From Aequoribacter fuscus (GTDB lineage: Bacteria > Pseudomonadota > Gammaproteobacteria > Pseudomonadales > Halieaceae), in contig NZ_CP036423.1 in assembly GCF_009910365.1 (NCBI RefSeq), positions 1,426,001 to 1,490,000 on the forward strand: 64,000 nucleotides of DNA, in the 5' to 3' direction. Under the pieces are notes generated by a model. That model saw nothing but the letters and a program-made list of their open reading frames with translations. It did no database searches and was not told the origin of the DNA. Numbering within the stretch: the first letter of the stretch is position 1; every line of letters begins with the position of its first letter. Positions 27,922 through 36,760 of this stretch are shown here, piece by piece. The position numbers were made by a program, and so were the translations under genes.

Positions 27922-28182
27922 TTAGGTAGGCCAAAAGAAACATCGGGTGTATTGTACGCTAAGCTCGGCCCATTTGTCGTAATCTGCATGTTGTCCAAAC
28001 GGAAGGGCTTGAGTCTGAGGGCACAGCCAATAAGTGTCGCTTGAGTGCTCGGCAAGACTCTTGAGTTGATTAACATCGAGATCATTGGGCGCGAAAAGCA
28101 GTAACAGCACGCTCTGGCTGGGCGCTGTACTCGCCAAAAAGGAAGCGAGGGAAGCTTGTTGGATTACGATGAGCTGCTCCAA
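27922..28182 (-). CDS. tusB: TusB/DsrH-like sulfur relay protein
   Basis: 86 residues. The C-terminal DYDKWAELSVQYTRCFFWPT aligns in layout with the TusB ending (D-Y-x-x-[FW]-x2-L-[ST]-V...). TusBCD passes sulfur from TusA to TusE for 2-thiolation of U34 in tRNA. Overall similarity is weak and the protein is short; position, third in a tusD-tusC-tusB order behind yccA, is the main support. Confidence 0.65.
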   Translation of the reverse strand: MEQLIVIQQASLASFLASTAPSQSVLLLLFAPNDLDVNQLKSLAEHSSDTYWLCPQTQALPFGQHADYDKWAELSVQYTRCFFWPT

Positions 28183-28184
28183 AG

Positions 28185-28415
28185 CTACAGCCTCAAGATT
28201 TGCGCGCTTGGGTATAGCGCAAGTAGTGAGTTTAGGTCAGTATCGTGAAGTTCTCCCCCAAGTTCGCGGAAAAAGGCGAGGTTCGATGACTGGCTGGCCT
28301 CTCGCGGCAAGCCTAGGATATGCGTCGACGTTTGCATCATGGCATAGACTAACCCGAGCTCAAGGGCCAGATCGGCAGAGTTTTCTGTGCACAGAATAAT
28401 AATGTCTGTAGTCAT
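28185..28415 (-). CDS. tusC: TusC/DsrF-like sulfur relay protein (short)
   Basis: 76 residues against about 119 in E. coli TusC. It opens with a DsrE-fold beta strand (TDIIILCTEN) and closes with the typical edge strand (SLLALYPSAQILRL, like the VILRF end of TusC). The middle of the fold looks shortened. It overlaps tusD by 4 bp and precedes tusB by 2 bp. Identified mainly from order; an independent small DsrE-fold protein is possible. Confidence 0.55.
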   Translation of the reverse strand: MTTDIIILCTENSADLALELGLVYAMMQTSTHILGLPREASQSSNLAFFRELGGELHDTDLNSLLALYPSAQILRL

Positions 28416-28741
28416 GCTGGGAAACTGACTATTTTGGCGGCGCTAAGACTGGCTTCTACCCAACTGGCATGCCCAGCGACTTCGATCTCGGGGGGTATAT
28501 CACAGTTTGGTAGGGCGCTCATGCTACCTGAGCATACCCAAAGCTGGACTTGGTGGTCACGTGCAAGCTTGAGCCAGCGACTAAGAATGTCTGAGTGTTG
28601 CGCTTGAGTAACCTCTACAGCGTCGCCGGCAAAGTATATAACACGGATCTCAGCTCTTTGTGCTAGTGCAGCGCAAAAGGCTTCTGCATGCAGGTACGTG
28701 GTAGAGCCGGGGGGCGAGGCAACAAGAATAGCGTGGGTCAT
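28412..28741 (-). CDS. tusD: TusD/DsrE-like sulfur relay protein
   Basis: 109 residues (E. coli TusD 128). DsrE fold: HAILVASPPGSTTYLHAEAFCAAL, a second strand IRVIYFAGDAV, and QLWVCSGSMSAL in which the Cys is at the place of the persulfide-carrying Cys78 of TusD; the C-terminus SLSAAKIVSFPA matches the family ending. The ATG follows a terminator T tract directly, so there is no Shine-Dalgarno sequence. Confidence 0.75.
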   Translation of the reverse strand: MTHAILVASPPGSTTYLHAEAFCAALAQRAEIRVIYFAGDAVEVTQAQHSDILSRWLKLARDHQVQLWVCSGSMSALPNCDIPPEIEVAGHASWVEASLSAAKIVSFPA

Positions 28742-28763
28742 AAAAAAGCGCCCGAAGGCGCTT
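28742..28763 (-). terminator. Terminator between yccA and tusD
   Basis: Minus strand: AAGCGCC-TTCG-GGCGCTT then TTTTTT, beginning 5 nt after the yccA stop. The last T is immediately followed by the tusD ATG. Confidence 0.85.
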
Positions 28764-28767
28764 GGGT

Positions 28768-29445
28768 TTAGTCGTCGCTACCGGTCAATGCGGTGAGCAG
28801 GTGCAGCATATGAATGAACAAATTGTAGATGTTCAAATACAGCGAAACCGTTGCTCTGATGTAGTTAGTTTCGCCGCCGTTAATGATTCGGCTGGTATCA
28901 AACAAGATCATACCTGACATGATCATGATCACCGCCGCTGAAATGGTCAGTGACAGTGCGGGGATGGCGAGGAAGATATTAGCGATCATGGCCACGACGG
29001 CGACCAGTAAGCCCACCATCAAGAAACCGCCCATGAACGAGAAGTCCTTGCGTGTGGTCAAGGCATAAGCTGACAGGCCGAAAAAGACCAAGGCGGTACC
29101 GCCAAGCGCTTGCATGACTAGGGCAGAGCCATTGGGTAGCGACAGATAGGCTGTCAACATAGGGCCAATGGATGCGCCCATAACGGCAGTGAAAGCAAAG
29201 ATCGCGACAAGACCTTTGCTGGTATCCGCCATTTTGTTGACCACGAAAAGCAAACCAAATCCTACCAGCATCAGAATCAATGCGGCGCCCTGACCCAAGC
29301 CAATCGCCATGGATATGCCCGCGGATACGGCGCTCACAACAAGAGTCATTGCGAGTAATAAATACGTATTGCGAAGCACCTTATGCGTGCTGACCAGCGA
29401 TTCCACCTGGGCATTTGCGTGAGTGTAAACCGGTTTTCCTTGCAT
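28768..29445 (-). CDS. yccA: Bax inhibitor-1 family membrane protein (YccA-like)
   Basis: 225 residues with seven hydrophobic helices from about residue 28. BI-1/YccA family features: LFDTSRIINGGETNYIRATVSLYLNIYNLFIHMLHLL at the C-terminus, with the conserved Asp near helix 7. In E. coli YccA binds FtsH and limits its proteolysis. It stands next to tus genes in E. coli (tusE) and Pseudomonas (tusDCB), as here. Confidence 0.93.
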   Translation of the reverse strand: MQGKPVYTHANAQVESLVSTHKVLRNTYLLLAMTLVVSAVSAGISMAIGLGQGAALILMLVGFGLLFVVNKMADTSKGLVAIFAFTAVMGASIGPMLTAYLSLPNGSALVMQALGGTALVFFGLSAYALTTRKDFSFMGGFLMVGLLVAVVAMIANIFLAIPALSLTISAAVIMIMSGMILFDTSRIINGGETNYIRATVSLYLNIYNLFIHMLHLLTALTGSDD

Positions 29446-29535
29446 CGTTGTACTCCTAGAAATTCATGAATGCGTGCTTTCTTAGCACATTCTTAATAAT
29501 AGTGACCCTGCGGGAAATTTCCAGTGTTATCGAAC

Positions 29536-29560
29536 GAAAAAACCGGCCTAAAGCCGGTTT
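29536..29560 (-). terminator. Terminator after the 112-residue exported protein
   Basis: Minus strand: AAACCGGC-TTTAG-GCCGGTTT followed by more T. It lies 18 bp past the stop of the gene ending at 29578 and ahead of yccA. Confidence 0.88.
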
Positions 29561-29577
29561 CTCGAAATGATGGTAAG

Positions 29578-29916
29578 CTACAGGCTAGGCGTTAGTAATT
29601 GCCAAGCTGCGGTGTTGTCTGCCATCACGGTATATTGGTACGCAACGCGTGTTCCGTGCGGCAGATCTTGAAGTTTTTCGGCTTGCGCTTCTTTAATCAT
29701 TAGCGGTTGGCCGCGCGATAGATCGCAGGACGCTTGCCGCGAAGCGGGTTTGGCAGATTTGAAATCGACGTATACGTCTAAGCCGCGTTGTTCTGCCTTG
29801 GCTTTGTTGACCACACCTTTCAAGATGCAGCTCTGTTTAGCCTCGTCAGCCATTGAAGGCACCGCAATTAACGCAAGTGCTGAGGTTAAGCCCAATAATG
29901 CTACTTTTTTTAACAC
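29578..29916 (-). CDS. Exported hypothetical protein, 112 residues
   Basis: A signal peptide (MLKKVALLGLTSALALIAVPSMADE) predicts a mature periplasmic protein of about 89 residues. It has two cysteines (SCILKG and SCDLSRG) that could form a disulfide across a beta sandwich, and the pattern DVYVDFKSAK ... GTRVAYQYTVM. I do not recognise the family. It has its own terminator, so it is a separate unit. Confidence 0.75.
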   Translation of the reverse strand: MLKKVALLGLTSALALIAVPSMADEAKQSCILKGVVNKAKAEQRGLDVYVDFKSAKPASRQASCDLSRGQPLMIKEAQAEKLQDLPHGTRVAYQYTVMADNTAAWQLLTPSL

Positions 29917-30162
29917 GTCTAGTACTCCTGTTGAAGTTATCTGTCATCTCGACAGTTTCACAGCTTTGTCACTTAATTTTCATCTAAGTGTCATTAAGCT
30001 GTAACAAATCAAAGATACGCCCTTCTGCAGTCGTCGTCAATATCTTGTGGATTATTGATTTCAAACAAGTTCGACAGTCGACTATGGTCGATTGCTGTGG
30101 CTCACTGTCAAAAGCTATAGTGAGGGACGACGAACGATTGACGGTAACGATAGAGGGCCTAA

Positions 30163-32055
30163 ATGAGCAGTATCTTCGACGCGGTATACCAAAAGAGTTT
30201 AGATGACCCCCACGGGTTTTGGGGTGAGGCAGCGACAGGCATATCATGGTCGCGGAAGCCGACGACGATATTAGATGACAGTCAGGCGCCTGTTTATCGT
30301 TGGTTCAGCGATGGTGAGTTAAACACGTGCTTTAACGCGCTCGATCGACATGTGCGCGCCGGTCGGGGAGACGCAACCGCGCTCATTTACGACAGTGCCA
30401 TGACCGGAAATCAAAGCCGATACTCCTATGCAGAACTTACGGAGCTCACGGCGCGTTGCGCCGGTGCAATTCAAAACCTTGGTGTAACGAAAGGAGACCG
30501 AGTTTTAATTTATATGCCTATGATTGCCGAGGCGGTCGTGGCTATGCTGGCTTGCGCAAGGATTGGCGCCGTTCATTCCGTCGTGTTTGGCGGTTTTGCT
30601 GCCAATGAGTTGGCCAAGCGCATTGACGACGCCACACCGACGCTGGTGATTGCTGCCTCATGCGGACTAGAGCCAAGTCGGGTCGTACACTATCAGCCAC
30701 TGCTTGAAGAGGCGCTCGGTCTCAGCGTGCACGAGGTTCCCAAGGTGCTGATGGTGCAGCGCGATGCGTGGCAAGCGCCCATGCGCGAAGGGCGTGATTA
30801 CGACTGGAGTGTCGAGGTGCCAAAAGCGCCTATGGCTGATTGTGTGAGCGTAGCGGCGACGGACCCGCTCTACATCCTCTATACCAGCGGGACCACAGGA
30901 CAGCCCAAAGGTGTGGTTCGGGACAACGGTGGGCATGCCGTCGCGTTACACTGGAGCATGCAGCATATTTATGATGTTGGCGAAGGTGAGGTGTTTTGGG
31001 CGGCGAGTGACGTAGGTTGGGTCGTCGGGCATTCCTACATCGTTTACGCACCATTGTTGGCGGGTGCGACGACTCTGATGTACGAGGGTAAGCCCGTGGG
31101 CACTCCAGATGCGGGCGCGTTCTGGCGTGTGATTGAACAGTATCATGTGAAGGTTTTGTTCACTGCACCCACCGCATTCCGAGCGATAAAAAAAGAGGAC
31201 CCCAAAGGTGAATTGCTGCTGAATTACGCGACCGATTCGCTAAGTGCCTTATTCTTGGCGGGTGAGAGAACCGATCCAGACACTTTGCACTGGGCGCAGC
31301 AGAAATTGGGTGTGCCGGTGGTTGACCATTGGTGGCAGACGGAGACCGGCTGGGCGATTTGTGCCAATTGCTTAGGCATACAAGATCTGCCGGTCAAGGA
31401 TGGTTCGCCAACGAAACCGACACCCGGCTGGAACTTGTGCGTGCTAGACGAGGCAGGAAACCCTTTGCCACCCGGAGAACTCGGTTCGTTGGCGGTGAAG
31501 TTGCCGCTGCCGCCGGGTGCGTTTCCTACCTTGTGGAATGCCCCTGACCGTTTCATCGAGAGCTATTTGGCCGCTTTCCCGGGTTATTACAATACCGGTG
31601 ATGCGGGCATTATCGACGAAGAGGGCTACGCATTTATTCTGTCTCGCACCGACGACATCATTAATGTCGCGGGACACCGCCTTTCGACTGGCGGAATGGA
31701 GGAGGTGCTCGCAGACCACCCCGACGTTGCCGAGTGTGCCGTGTTAGGTATTGCGGATGCGATGAAAGGCGAAGTACCCATGGGGCTGGTTGTGCTGAGC
31801 GCAGGCGTAACCCGAGATCACGCCGAGATCGTGAACGAATTGGTGCAGAGTGTTCGTGATCGTATCGGTCCCGTGGCCGCGTTTAAACTCGCAGCTGTGG
31901 TCGAGCGATTGCCAAAAACGCGTTCAGGTAAAATTTTGCGCGCTACCATTCGTAAAATGGCAAATGGTGAGAGCGTAACGGTACCTGCGACCATCGATGA
32001 TCCCGCTATTTTGATAGAAATTCGGCAAGTGCTCGATACCCTGTTAGGGCGATAG
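30163..32055 (+). CDS. prpE: Propionyl-CoA synthetase
   Basis: 630 residues. An ACS-type AMP-forming ligase that makes propionyl-CoA (or acetyl-CoA). Motifs: YILYTSGTTGQPKGVVRDNGG (P-loop and a PrpE-typical RDNGG), WWQTETGW, YYNTGDAG, and the C-terminal PKTRSGKILRATIRKMANGE with the catalytic, acetylation-prone Lys. The N-terminal SLDDPHGFWGEAA is also PrpE-like. GAGG lies 7 nt before the ATG. No prp methylcitrate genes are near, so it is a stand-alone unit. Confidence 0.93.
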   Translation: MSSIFDAVYQKSLDDPHGFWGEAATGISWSRKPTTILDDSQAPVYRWFSDGELNTCFNALDRHVRAGRGDATALIYDSAMTGNQSRYSYAELTELTARCAGAIQNLGVTKGDRVLIYMPMIAEAVVAMLACARIGAVHSVVFGGFAANELAKRIDDATPTLVIAASCGLEPSRVVHYQPLLEEALGLSVHEVPKVLMVQRDAWQAPMREGRDYDWSVEVPKAPMADCVSVAATDPLYILYTSGTTGQPKGVVRDNGGHAVALHWSMQHIYDVGEGEVFWAASDVGWVVGHSYIVYAPLLAGATTLMYEGKPVGTPDAGAFWRVIEQYHVKVLFTAPTAFRAIKKEDPKGELLLNYATDSLSALFLAGERTDPDTLHWAQQKLGVPVVDHWWQTETGWAICANCLGIQDLPVKDGSPTKPTPGWNLCVLDEAGNPLPPGELGSLAVKLPLPPGAFPTLWNAPDRFIESYLAAFPGYYNTGDAGIIDEEGYAFILSRTDDIINVAGHRLSTGGMEEVLADHPDVAECAVLGIADAMKGEVPMGLVVLSAGVTRDHAEIVNELVQSVRDRIGPVAAFKLAAVVERLPKTRSGKILRATIRKMANGESVTVPATIDDPAILIEIRQVLDTLLGR

Positions 32056-32070
32056 TGCGATCGGAGTCAA

Positions 32071-33036
32071 CTAGTTCGAGAGATCTTTTAATTTTATGAG
32101 TAAGCCCCAAGTGGTCGCGGCTAACACGATCAGTAGTAGGACACTGAGAGGGCTTAGGTACTGTCGCTCAATCAGTAAAAACCACGCAAACTGGGCTAGG
32201 CACAGCACGGATACAATGGCGATATTTGTTCTGGGCGCAAGTCGCGAGACGACGAGTACCCCAAGCGGCGCACCCAATGCTACCACGGGGGCTGCCGTCA
32301 GCCACTGCTCGATGACCCCAGGTGACCAAGCGCCGCTCAGCGTTTGTAAGACACTGCCATAAACGGATGCGTACGCCATAATCACAACGGATGTGGGAAT
32401 GGCGATCGCAATATTCGCTCGATACATCAGTATGAGCGTGCTGTAGACCAACATGTCGATACCAACACCGGTAAACGCGACGGTTGTTAGCCCTCCGATC
32501 ATTCCTAGCAGAACCCCGACTCGTAAGTCGGTACTTTGGTGATGAGAGATAAATCCCGTTTGTTGCCGCAGCTCGCGGCCATAACGCAGGTGATAGATAC
32601 CAAAGCTGGCCCAAAGAACGGAGAATAAGGCTTTAACCGCAAACTCCGAGACCCAGGGTGAAATTGCGAATAAGCCGATAGGCAAGCCGAGCGTGACGCC
32701 GATAATGCTACCTCTGAGAACTGTGCGTGCTAGCGCTTGTTTGCGACACCATATCAGCAAACTCGCACTGGTCATCCCGATTGATTGAACGGCCAAGCTG
32801 AAGTCGCGGCCTACATGCGTAGGATAGTCGAAGCCAAATACCAGAACGGGAAAGCCAACGGTGCCGCCTCCCATAGGGGTTGAGCCGGCAAAATAGCTTC
32901 CTAGCGCCATACTGAGGGCGATCGGCCAGTGCTCGCCGAGCAAGTGCCAGGTGTCAGAAGTCAGGAAATACGCCGCCCATGCGCCGTAAAATACCACCAA
33001 AAAGCACAACCACGGGCCATACTGTCGAATGTTCAC
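32071..33036 (-). CDS. TSUP (TauE/SafE) family membrane transporter
   Basis: 321 residues with about eight to nine hydrophobic helices and two TSUP repeats (GSYFAGSTPMGGGTVGFPVLVF and GMIGGLTTVAFTGVGIDMLVYS). Members export sulfite, sulfonates or organic acids. It overlaps the end of the Lrp-type regulator by ATGA and is thus co-transcribed with it. Substrate unknown. Confidence 0.9.
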   Translation of the reverse strand: MNIRQYGPWLCFLVVFYGAWAAYFLTSDTWHLLGEHWPIALSMALGSYFAGSTPMGGGTVGFPVLVFGFDYPTHVGRDFSLAVQSIGMTSASLLIWCRKQALARTVLRGSIIGVTLGLPIGLFAISPWVSEFAVKALFSVLWASFGIYHLRYGRELRQQTGFISHHQSTDLRVGVLLGMIGGLTTVAFTGVGIDMLVYSTLILMYRANIAIAIPTSVVIMAYASVYGSVLQTLSGAWSPGVIEQWLTAAPVVALGAPLGVLVVSRLAPRTNIAIVSVLCLAQFAWFLLIERQYLSPLSVLLLIVLAATTWGLLIKLKDLSN

Positions 33037-33521
33037 TGGACGTCGGCTCGCACGGGGATTGCGGTTTCGGCTTTGACTTCTTCAATGACCACATACGTGT
33101 GAGTCTGACTCACGAGGGGTATTGTCGCGAGCTTTTCACCCAAAAAGCGCTGGTAGTGCTGCATATCCGTGCAGCGTATTTTCAACAGATAATCGAACCC
33201 GCCGGCGACCATGTGGCATGACTCGACCTCCGTTATACCCTTCATGAGTTCGTTAAAGGCTTTTAAATTGGCGGTGCTGGTGTTCGTCAGTAAGACTTGT
33301 ATAAAGGCAAGCGTATTGGCTTTGAGTTTATTACCGTCGGCCAGTGCAACGTAACTCTTGATGTAGCCTTCTCGTTCTAAACGTCGGACGCGCTCTAAAC
33401 ACGGCGTGGGCGACAGAGCAACCCTCTCAGCAAGTTCGACATTCGAGATCCGACCATTTTTTTGGAGGATTTCGAGTAGCTTACGGTCTATTCGGTCCAG
33501 CGTTTTCTTTTTGTCGGTCAT
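33033..33521 (-). CDS. Lrp/AsnC family transcriptional regulator
   Basis: 162 residues: N-terminal helix-turn-helix (LDRIDRKLLEILQKNGRISNVELAERVALSPTPCLERVRRL) and a C-terminal RAM ligand-binding domain (YVVIEEVKAET). The ATG at 33521 gives the standard N-terminus; a longer frame to 34034 on this strand is a shadow of putA. It is divergent from putA with 95 bp between starts, the arrangement of proline-responsive PutR/Lrp regulators, so control of putA is likely. Downstream TSUP gene overlaps. Confidence 0.93.
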   Translation of the reverse strand: MTDKKKTLDRIDRKLLEILQKNGRISNVELAERVALSPTPCLERVRRLEREGYIKSYVALADGNKLKANTLAFIQVLLTNTSTANLKAFNELMKGITEVESCHMVAGGFDYLLKIRCTDMQHYQRFLGEKLATIPLVSQTHTYVVIEEVKAETAIPVRADVQ

Positions 33522-33616
33522 AGGTGCAGAGTTAAATATCAAAAAGTAGGTCAATAATAGCGAATAACTCTGGCGAAAGCTTGACATCATGCGCGAAAGT
33601 TCTTGAGGAGATGAGT
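33522..33616. promoter_or_regulatory. Divergent lrp-type/putA control region
   Basis: 95 bp between two divergent starts. It is AT-rich in the middle (AAATATCAAAAAGTAGGTCAATAATAGCGAATAA), as expected for Lrp binding. TTGACA occurs at 33581-33586 but no convincing -10 stands at the right distance; GAGGAG is the putA ribosome site. Confidence 0.5.
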
Positions 33617-36600
33617 ATGTCAAATACTGTTCTTGCTGTTGAAGGTGTACCGGGGTACCCGATCGCTCCAGACGAGCATGCGTGTGTCGAGCATTTGCTG
33701 CAGATCTCGGCTTTGAACGAAGAGCAACGTCAGGCAATTGTGGAATCGGCGATCGCGATGGTTGAAGCCTGTCGATCGCAAAGTCACAAGGCGGGCACGC
33801 TCGATGCTTTTTTGCAGGAGTTTGGTCTATCAAACAAAGAGGGTATTGCACTGATGTGCCTTGCGGAAGCGCTACTGCGCGTGCCTGATGAGCAAACCGC
33901 TGATCGTTTGATTGCCGAGAAATTGAGTTCGGGCGATTGGAGTTCACACAAAGGGCGCTCGGAGTCCGCTTTTGTAAATGCTTCAGTGTGGGGCTTGATG
34001 TTGACGGGCTCAATCGTATCGCTCGACAAATCAATGACCAAAGATACGGGCGATTGGATGCGACGGCTAGGCGCCCGACTGGGTGAACCTGTGATTCGAG
34101 CAGCAGTATTGCAAGCTATGAAGATAATGGGCGGGCAATTTGTTTTGGGCCGGACGATAAAAGAGGCGCTCAGACGTACGCATAAAGCGTTTAGAAATGG
34201 CGGGCGATTTTCGTTTGATATGTTGGGTGAAGGCGCGCGGACTGCTGAGGACGCAGAGCGGTATTTTCAATCCTATCGGGACGCGATCGCGGCGATTGTC
34301 GAAAAGCGCAGCGGTCTTGGTGCCATCGAGAGTGACAGTATTTCTGTTAAAATTTCAGCCTTGCATCCGCGCTACGAAGAGCGGCAGTCAGCGCGCGTCA
34401 TGGGCGAGCTCTACCCGAAGCTGTTGTCATTGGCGGAGTTCGCTAAGTCAGGCGGCATAGGCTTGAGTATCGATGCCGAAGAATCGGAGCGGCTGCAGCT
34501 GTCGATGCGTTTATTTGCGCGTTTGGCCAACGAGCCAAGTTTGCGTGGGTGGAACGGTCTGGGCTTTGTATTGCAAGCCTACCAAAAGCGCGCCGTAAGC
34601 GTGACACACTGGCTAGCCGGGTTGGCGCAACAGACGGGTCGGAGAATTCCCGTACGACTGGTCAAAGGTGCCTACTGGGATCGTGAAATCAAACACTCGC
34701 AGGAACTCGGCCTTAGCGATTACCCCGTGTTTACTCGAAAGTGCCATACCGATTTGTCTTATCAGGTGTGTGCTGAGTCTTTGCTGAGTTACCCTGAGCT
34801 GTTGTATCCCCAATTCGCAACCCACAATGCGCATACCGTTGCACTTGTACTGGCGTGTGCCAAGCCTGCACAAGCCTTCGAGTTTCAGCGCTTGCACGGC
34901 ATGGGGCACTTGCTCTACGAGACTCTTGGTGCGCAGCGGCCTGAGGTGCCGGTTCGCGTTTATGCTCCAGTGGGTCAACATCGAGATTTACTCCCATACC
35001 TGGTTCGACGATTGCTTGAAAATGGTGCGAACTCATCCTTCGTCAACCGTTTTCTCGACGCTCAGGTTCCGCCCGCAGATTTGGTAGAAGATCCTGTTGC
35101 CATCACGCAGATGCAATCTGTTTATCGTCACAAGAAACTGCCGGTACCCAGGGCTTTATACGCGAGTGAAACTTACTGCTGGGTGAATGCTAGTGGTGTT
35201 GATCTGCAAGATGCGAGTCACTATCCAGAATTTGAGCAGGCGATCGAGCGAGTAAGAGCACATCCTATCACTGCCATTCCAACCGCTCGGGTGCATGCAG
35301 TACACGAAGATATCACCAGTACACCGATAGTGAGCCCCGCAGAGCAAACACTGGAGGTGGGACGCGTTGTTGAGGCAACGATTGACGACGTCGATCTTGC
35401 GATCGCCCGCGCGGTGGCCGCGTGGCCAACTTGGATGCAAGTCAGCGTTGACGCAAGGTCGCAAGCGCTCGAAGCGGCTGCCGAGACACTTGAAACGCAG
35501 TTATTCGACTGGGCCGCGTTGATCAGTCTGGAGGCGGGCAGAACGCTTGATGATGCGGTCTCTGAGGTTCGTGAAGCCGTTGATTTTTGTCGTTACTATG
35601 CGCAGCAGGGCCGGCGCCTATTTGGTCAGCCCCTCGTCTTACCCGGACCCACAGGAGAGACGAATCGCCTGGTTTGGCAGGGCCGCGGGGCTTGGGTGTG
35701 TATTAGCCCCTGGAATTTTCCGCTTGCCATTTTTATCGGGCAGGTAGCGGCTGCACTGGTTGCCGGCAATACCGTGGTAGCGAAGCCTGCAGAGCAGACG
35801 CCCCTGATCGCTCACAAAGCCGTTACCTTATTACACGAGTGTGGAATTCCCACTGAGGTCCTCCAGTTAGTGCCGGGTAACGGCGCCGTGGTCGGAAAAG
35901 CACTGGTGAGGGACTCTAGAATTGCCGGTGTTGCCTTCACCGGTAGCACGGAAACCGCGCAGGGAATTAATCGTGCGCTGGCGGCAAAGAATGGTCCTAT
36001 TGTGCCGTTTATCGCTGAGACAGGGGGCATCAACTGCATGATTGTCGATGCCACCGCGCTGCCAGAACAAGTCGTCGATGATGTGATGGTATCTGCGTTT
36101 CAGAGCGCTGGGCAGCGCTGTTCTGCCTTGCGCGTCCTGTACTTACAAGAGGATGTGGCTGACGGAATCATTACGATGTTGCGGGGCGCGCTCGCCGAGT
36201 GGCGGGTGGGTCATCCTTGGCGTCCCGAGTCCGATATGGGCCCGTTGATTGATGAAGAGGCGGCGCGGCAAATACGTCATCACATTGAGCAGCTTTTGCA
36301 AACCGAAACATTGCTTGCCAAGTCCCCTGTGACGAACATTCCGCACTCCGGGTACTACATTGAACCCCACGTGTTTGGGATCAGTCGTCTCGATCAGCTT
36401 AAACGCGAAGTGTTTGGACCTGTACTGCACGTTATTTCATACAAAGCCTCCGAATTCGAGCAAGTACTGCAAGATATCAATGAATCAGGCTACGGCCTTA
36501 CCTTAGGCGTGCACAGCCGTATTGACGGCTTTGCGCAACAAGTATTCGCCAAGACACGGGTCGGCAACACTTATGTCAATCGCAACATGGTCGGGGCAGT

Positions 36601-36760
36601 CGTCGGCGTAAATCCGTTTGGGGGGCAGGGACTTTCAGGAACGGGCCCGAAAGCAGGCGGGCCCAATTATTTGCAGCGCTTTGCCCTTGAACGCACCTAC
36701 ACCGATAACGTCGTGGCGAAGGGCGGTAACACCGACTTATTTACAATGGCTGATGATTAA
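33617..36760 (+). CDS. putA: Bifunctional proline dehydrogenase / glutamate-semialdehyde dehydrogenase
   Basis: 1047 residues. It oxidises proline to glutamate in two steps (FAD, then NAD). Proline dehydrogenase barrel about residues 120-480 (RIPVRLVKGAYWDREIKHSQ ... FATHNAHTVA ... FEFQRLHGMG); aldehyde dehydrogenase from about 560 with WNFPLAIFIGQVAAAL, FTGSTETAQGI, catalytic Glu in FIAETGG and catalytic Cys in SAGQRCSALRVL. The N-terminus lacks the ribbon-helix-helix DNA-binding domain of E. coli PutA, consistent with a separate Lrp-type regulator. Start at 33617, with GAGGAG well spaced; the ATG at 33611 is too close to it. Overlaps the FGGY kinase end by 4 bp. Confidence 0.95.
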   Translation: MSNTVLAVEGVPGYPIAPDEHACVEHLLQISALNEEQRQAIVESAIAMVEACRSQSHKAGTLDAFLQEFGLSNKEGIALMCLAEALLRVPDEQTADRLIAEKLSSGDWSSHKGRSESAFVNASVWGLMLTGSIVSLDKSMTKDTGDWMRRLGARLGEPVIRAAVLQAMKIMGGQFVLGRTIKEALRRTHKAFRNGGRFSFDMLGEGARTAEDAERYFQSYRDAIAAIVEKRSGLGAIESDSISVKISALHPRYEERQSARVMGELYPKLLSLAEFAKSGGIGLSIDAEESERLQLSMRLFARLANEPSLRGWNGLGFVLQAYQKRAVSVTHWLAGLAQQTGRRIPVRLVKGAYWDREIKHSQELGLSDYPVFTRKCHTDLSYQVCAESLLSYPELLYPQFATHNAHTVALVLACAKPAQAFEFQRLHGMGHLLYETLGAQRPEVPVRVYAPVGQHRDLLPYLVRRLLENGANSSFVNRFLDAQVPPADLVEDPVAITQMQSVYRHKKLPVPRALYASETYCWVNASGVDLQDASHYPEFEQAIERVRAHPITAIPTARVHAVHEDITSTPIVSPAEQTLEVGRVVEATIDDVDLAIARAVAAWPTWMQVSVDARSQALEAAAETLETQLFDWAALISLEAGRTLDDAVSEVREAVDFCRYYAQQGRRLFGQPLVLPGPTGETNRLVWQGRGAWVCISPWNFPLAIFIGQVAAALVAGNTVVAKPAEQTPLIAHKAVTLLHECGIPTEVLQLVPGNGAVVGKALVRDSRIAGVAFTGSTETAQGINRALAAKNGPIVPFIAETGGINCMIVDATALPEQVVDDVMVSAFQSAGQRCSALRVLYLQEDVADGIITMLRGALAEWRVGHPWRPESDMGPLIDEEAARQIRHHIEQLLQTETLLAKSPVTNIPHSGYYIEPHVFGISRLDQLKREVFGPVLHVISYKASEFEQVLQDINESGYGLTLGVHSRIDGFAQQVFAKTRVGNTYVNRNMVGAVVGVNPFGGQGLSGTGPKAGGPNYLQRFALERTYTDNVVAKGGNTDLFTMADD

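Noticed and set aside
30163-32055. Acetyl-CoA synthetase (acs) as the name for the CoA ligase
   Set aside because: The RDNGG stretch after the P-loop and the N-terminal DDPHGFW pattern fit propionyl-CoA synthetase better; substrate overlap remains possible.
33522-34034. Leftward open frame that extends the Lrp-type gene by 171 codons
   Set aside because: The extension has no regulator-like sequence and lies antisense to the conserved PutA N-terminus. The Lrp domain begins right after the ATG at 33521.
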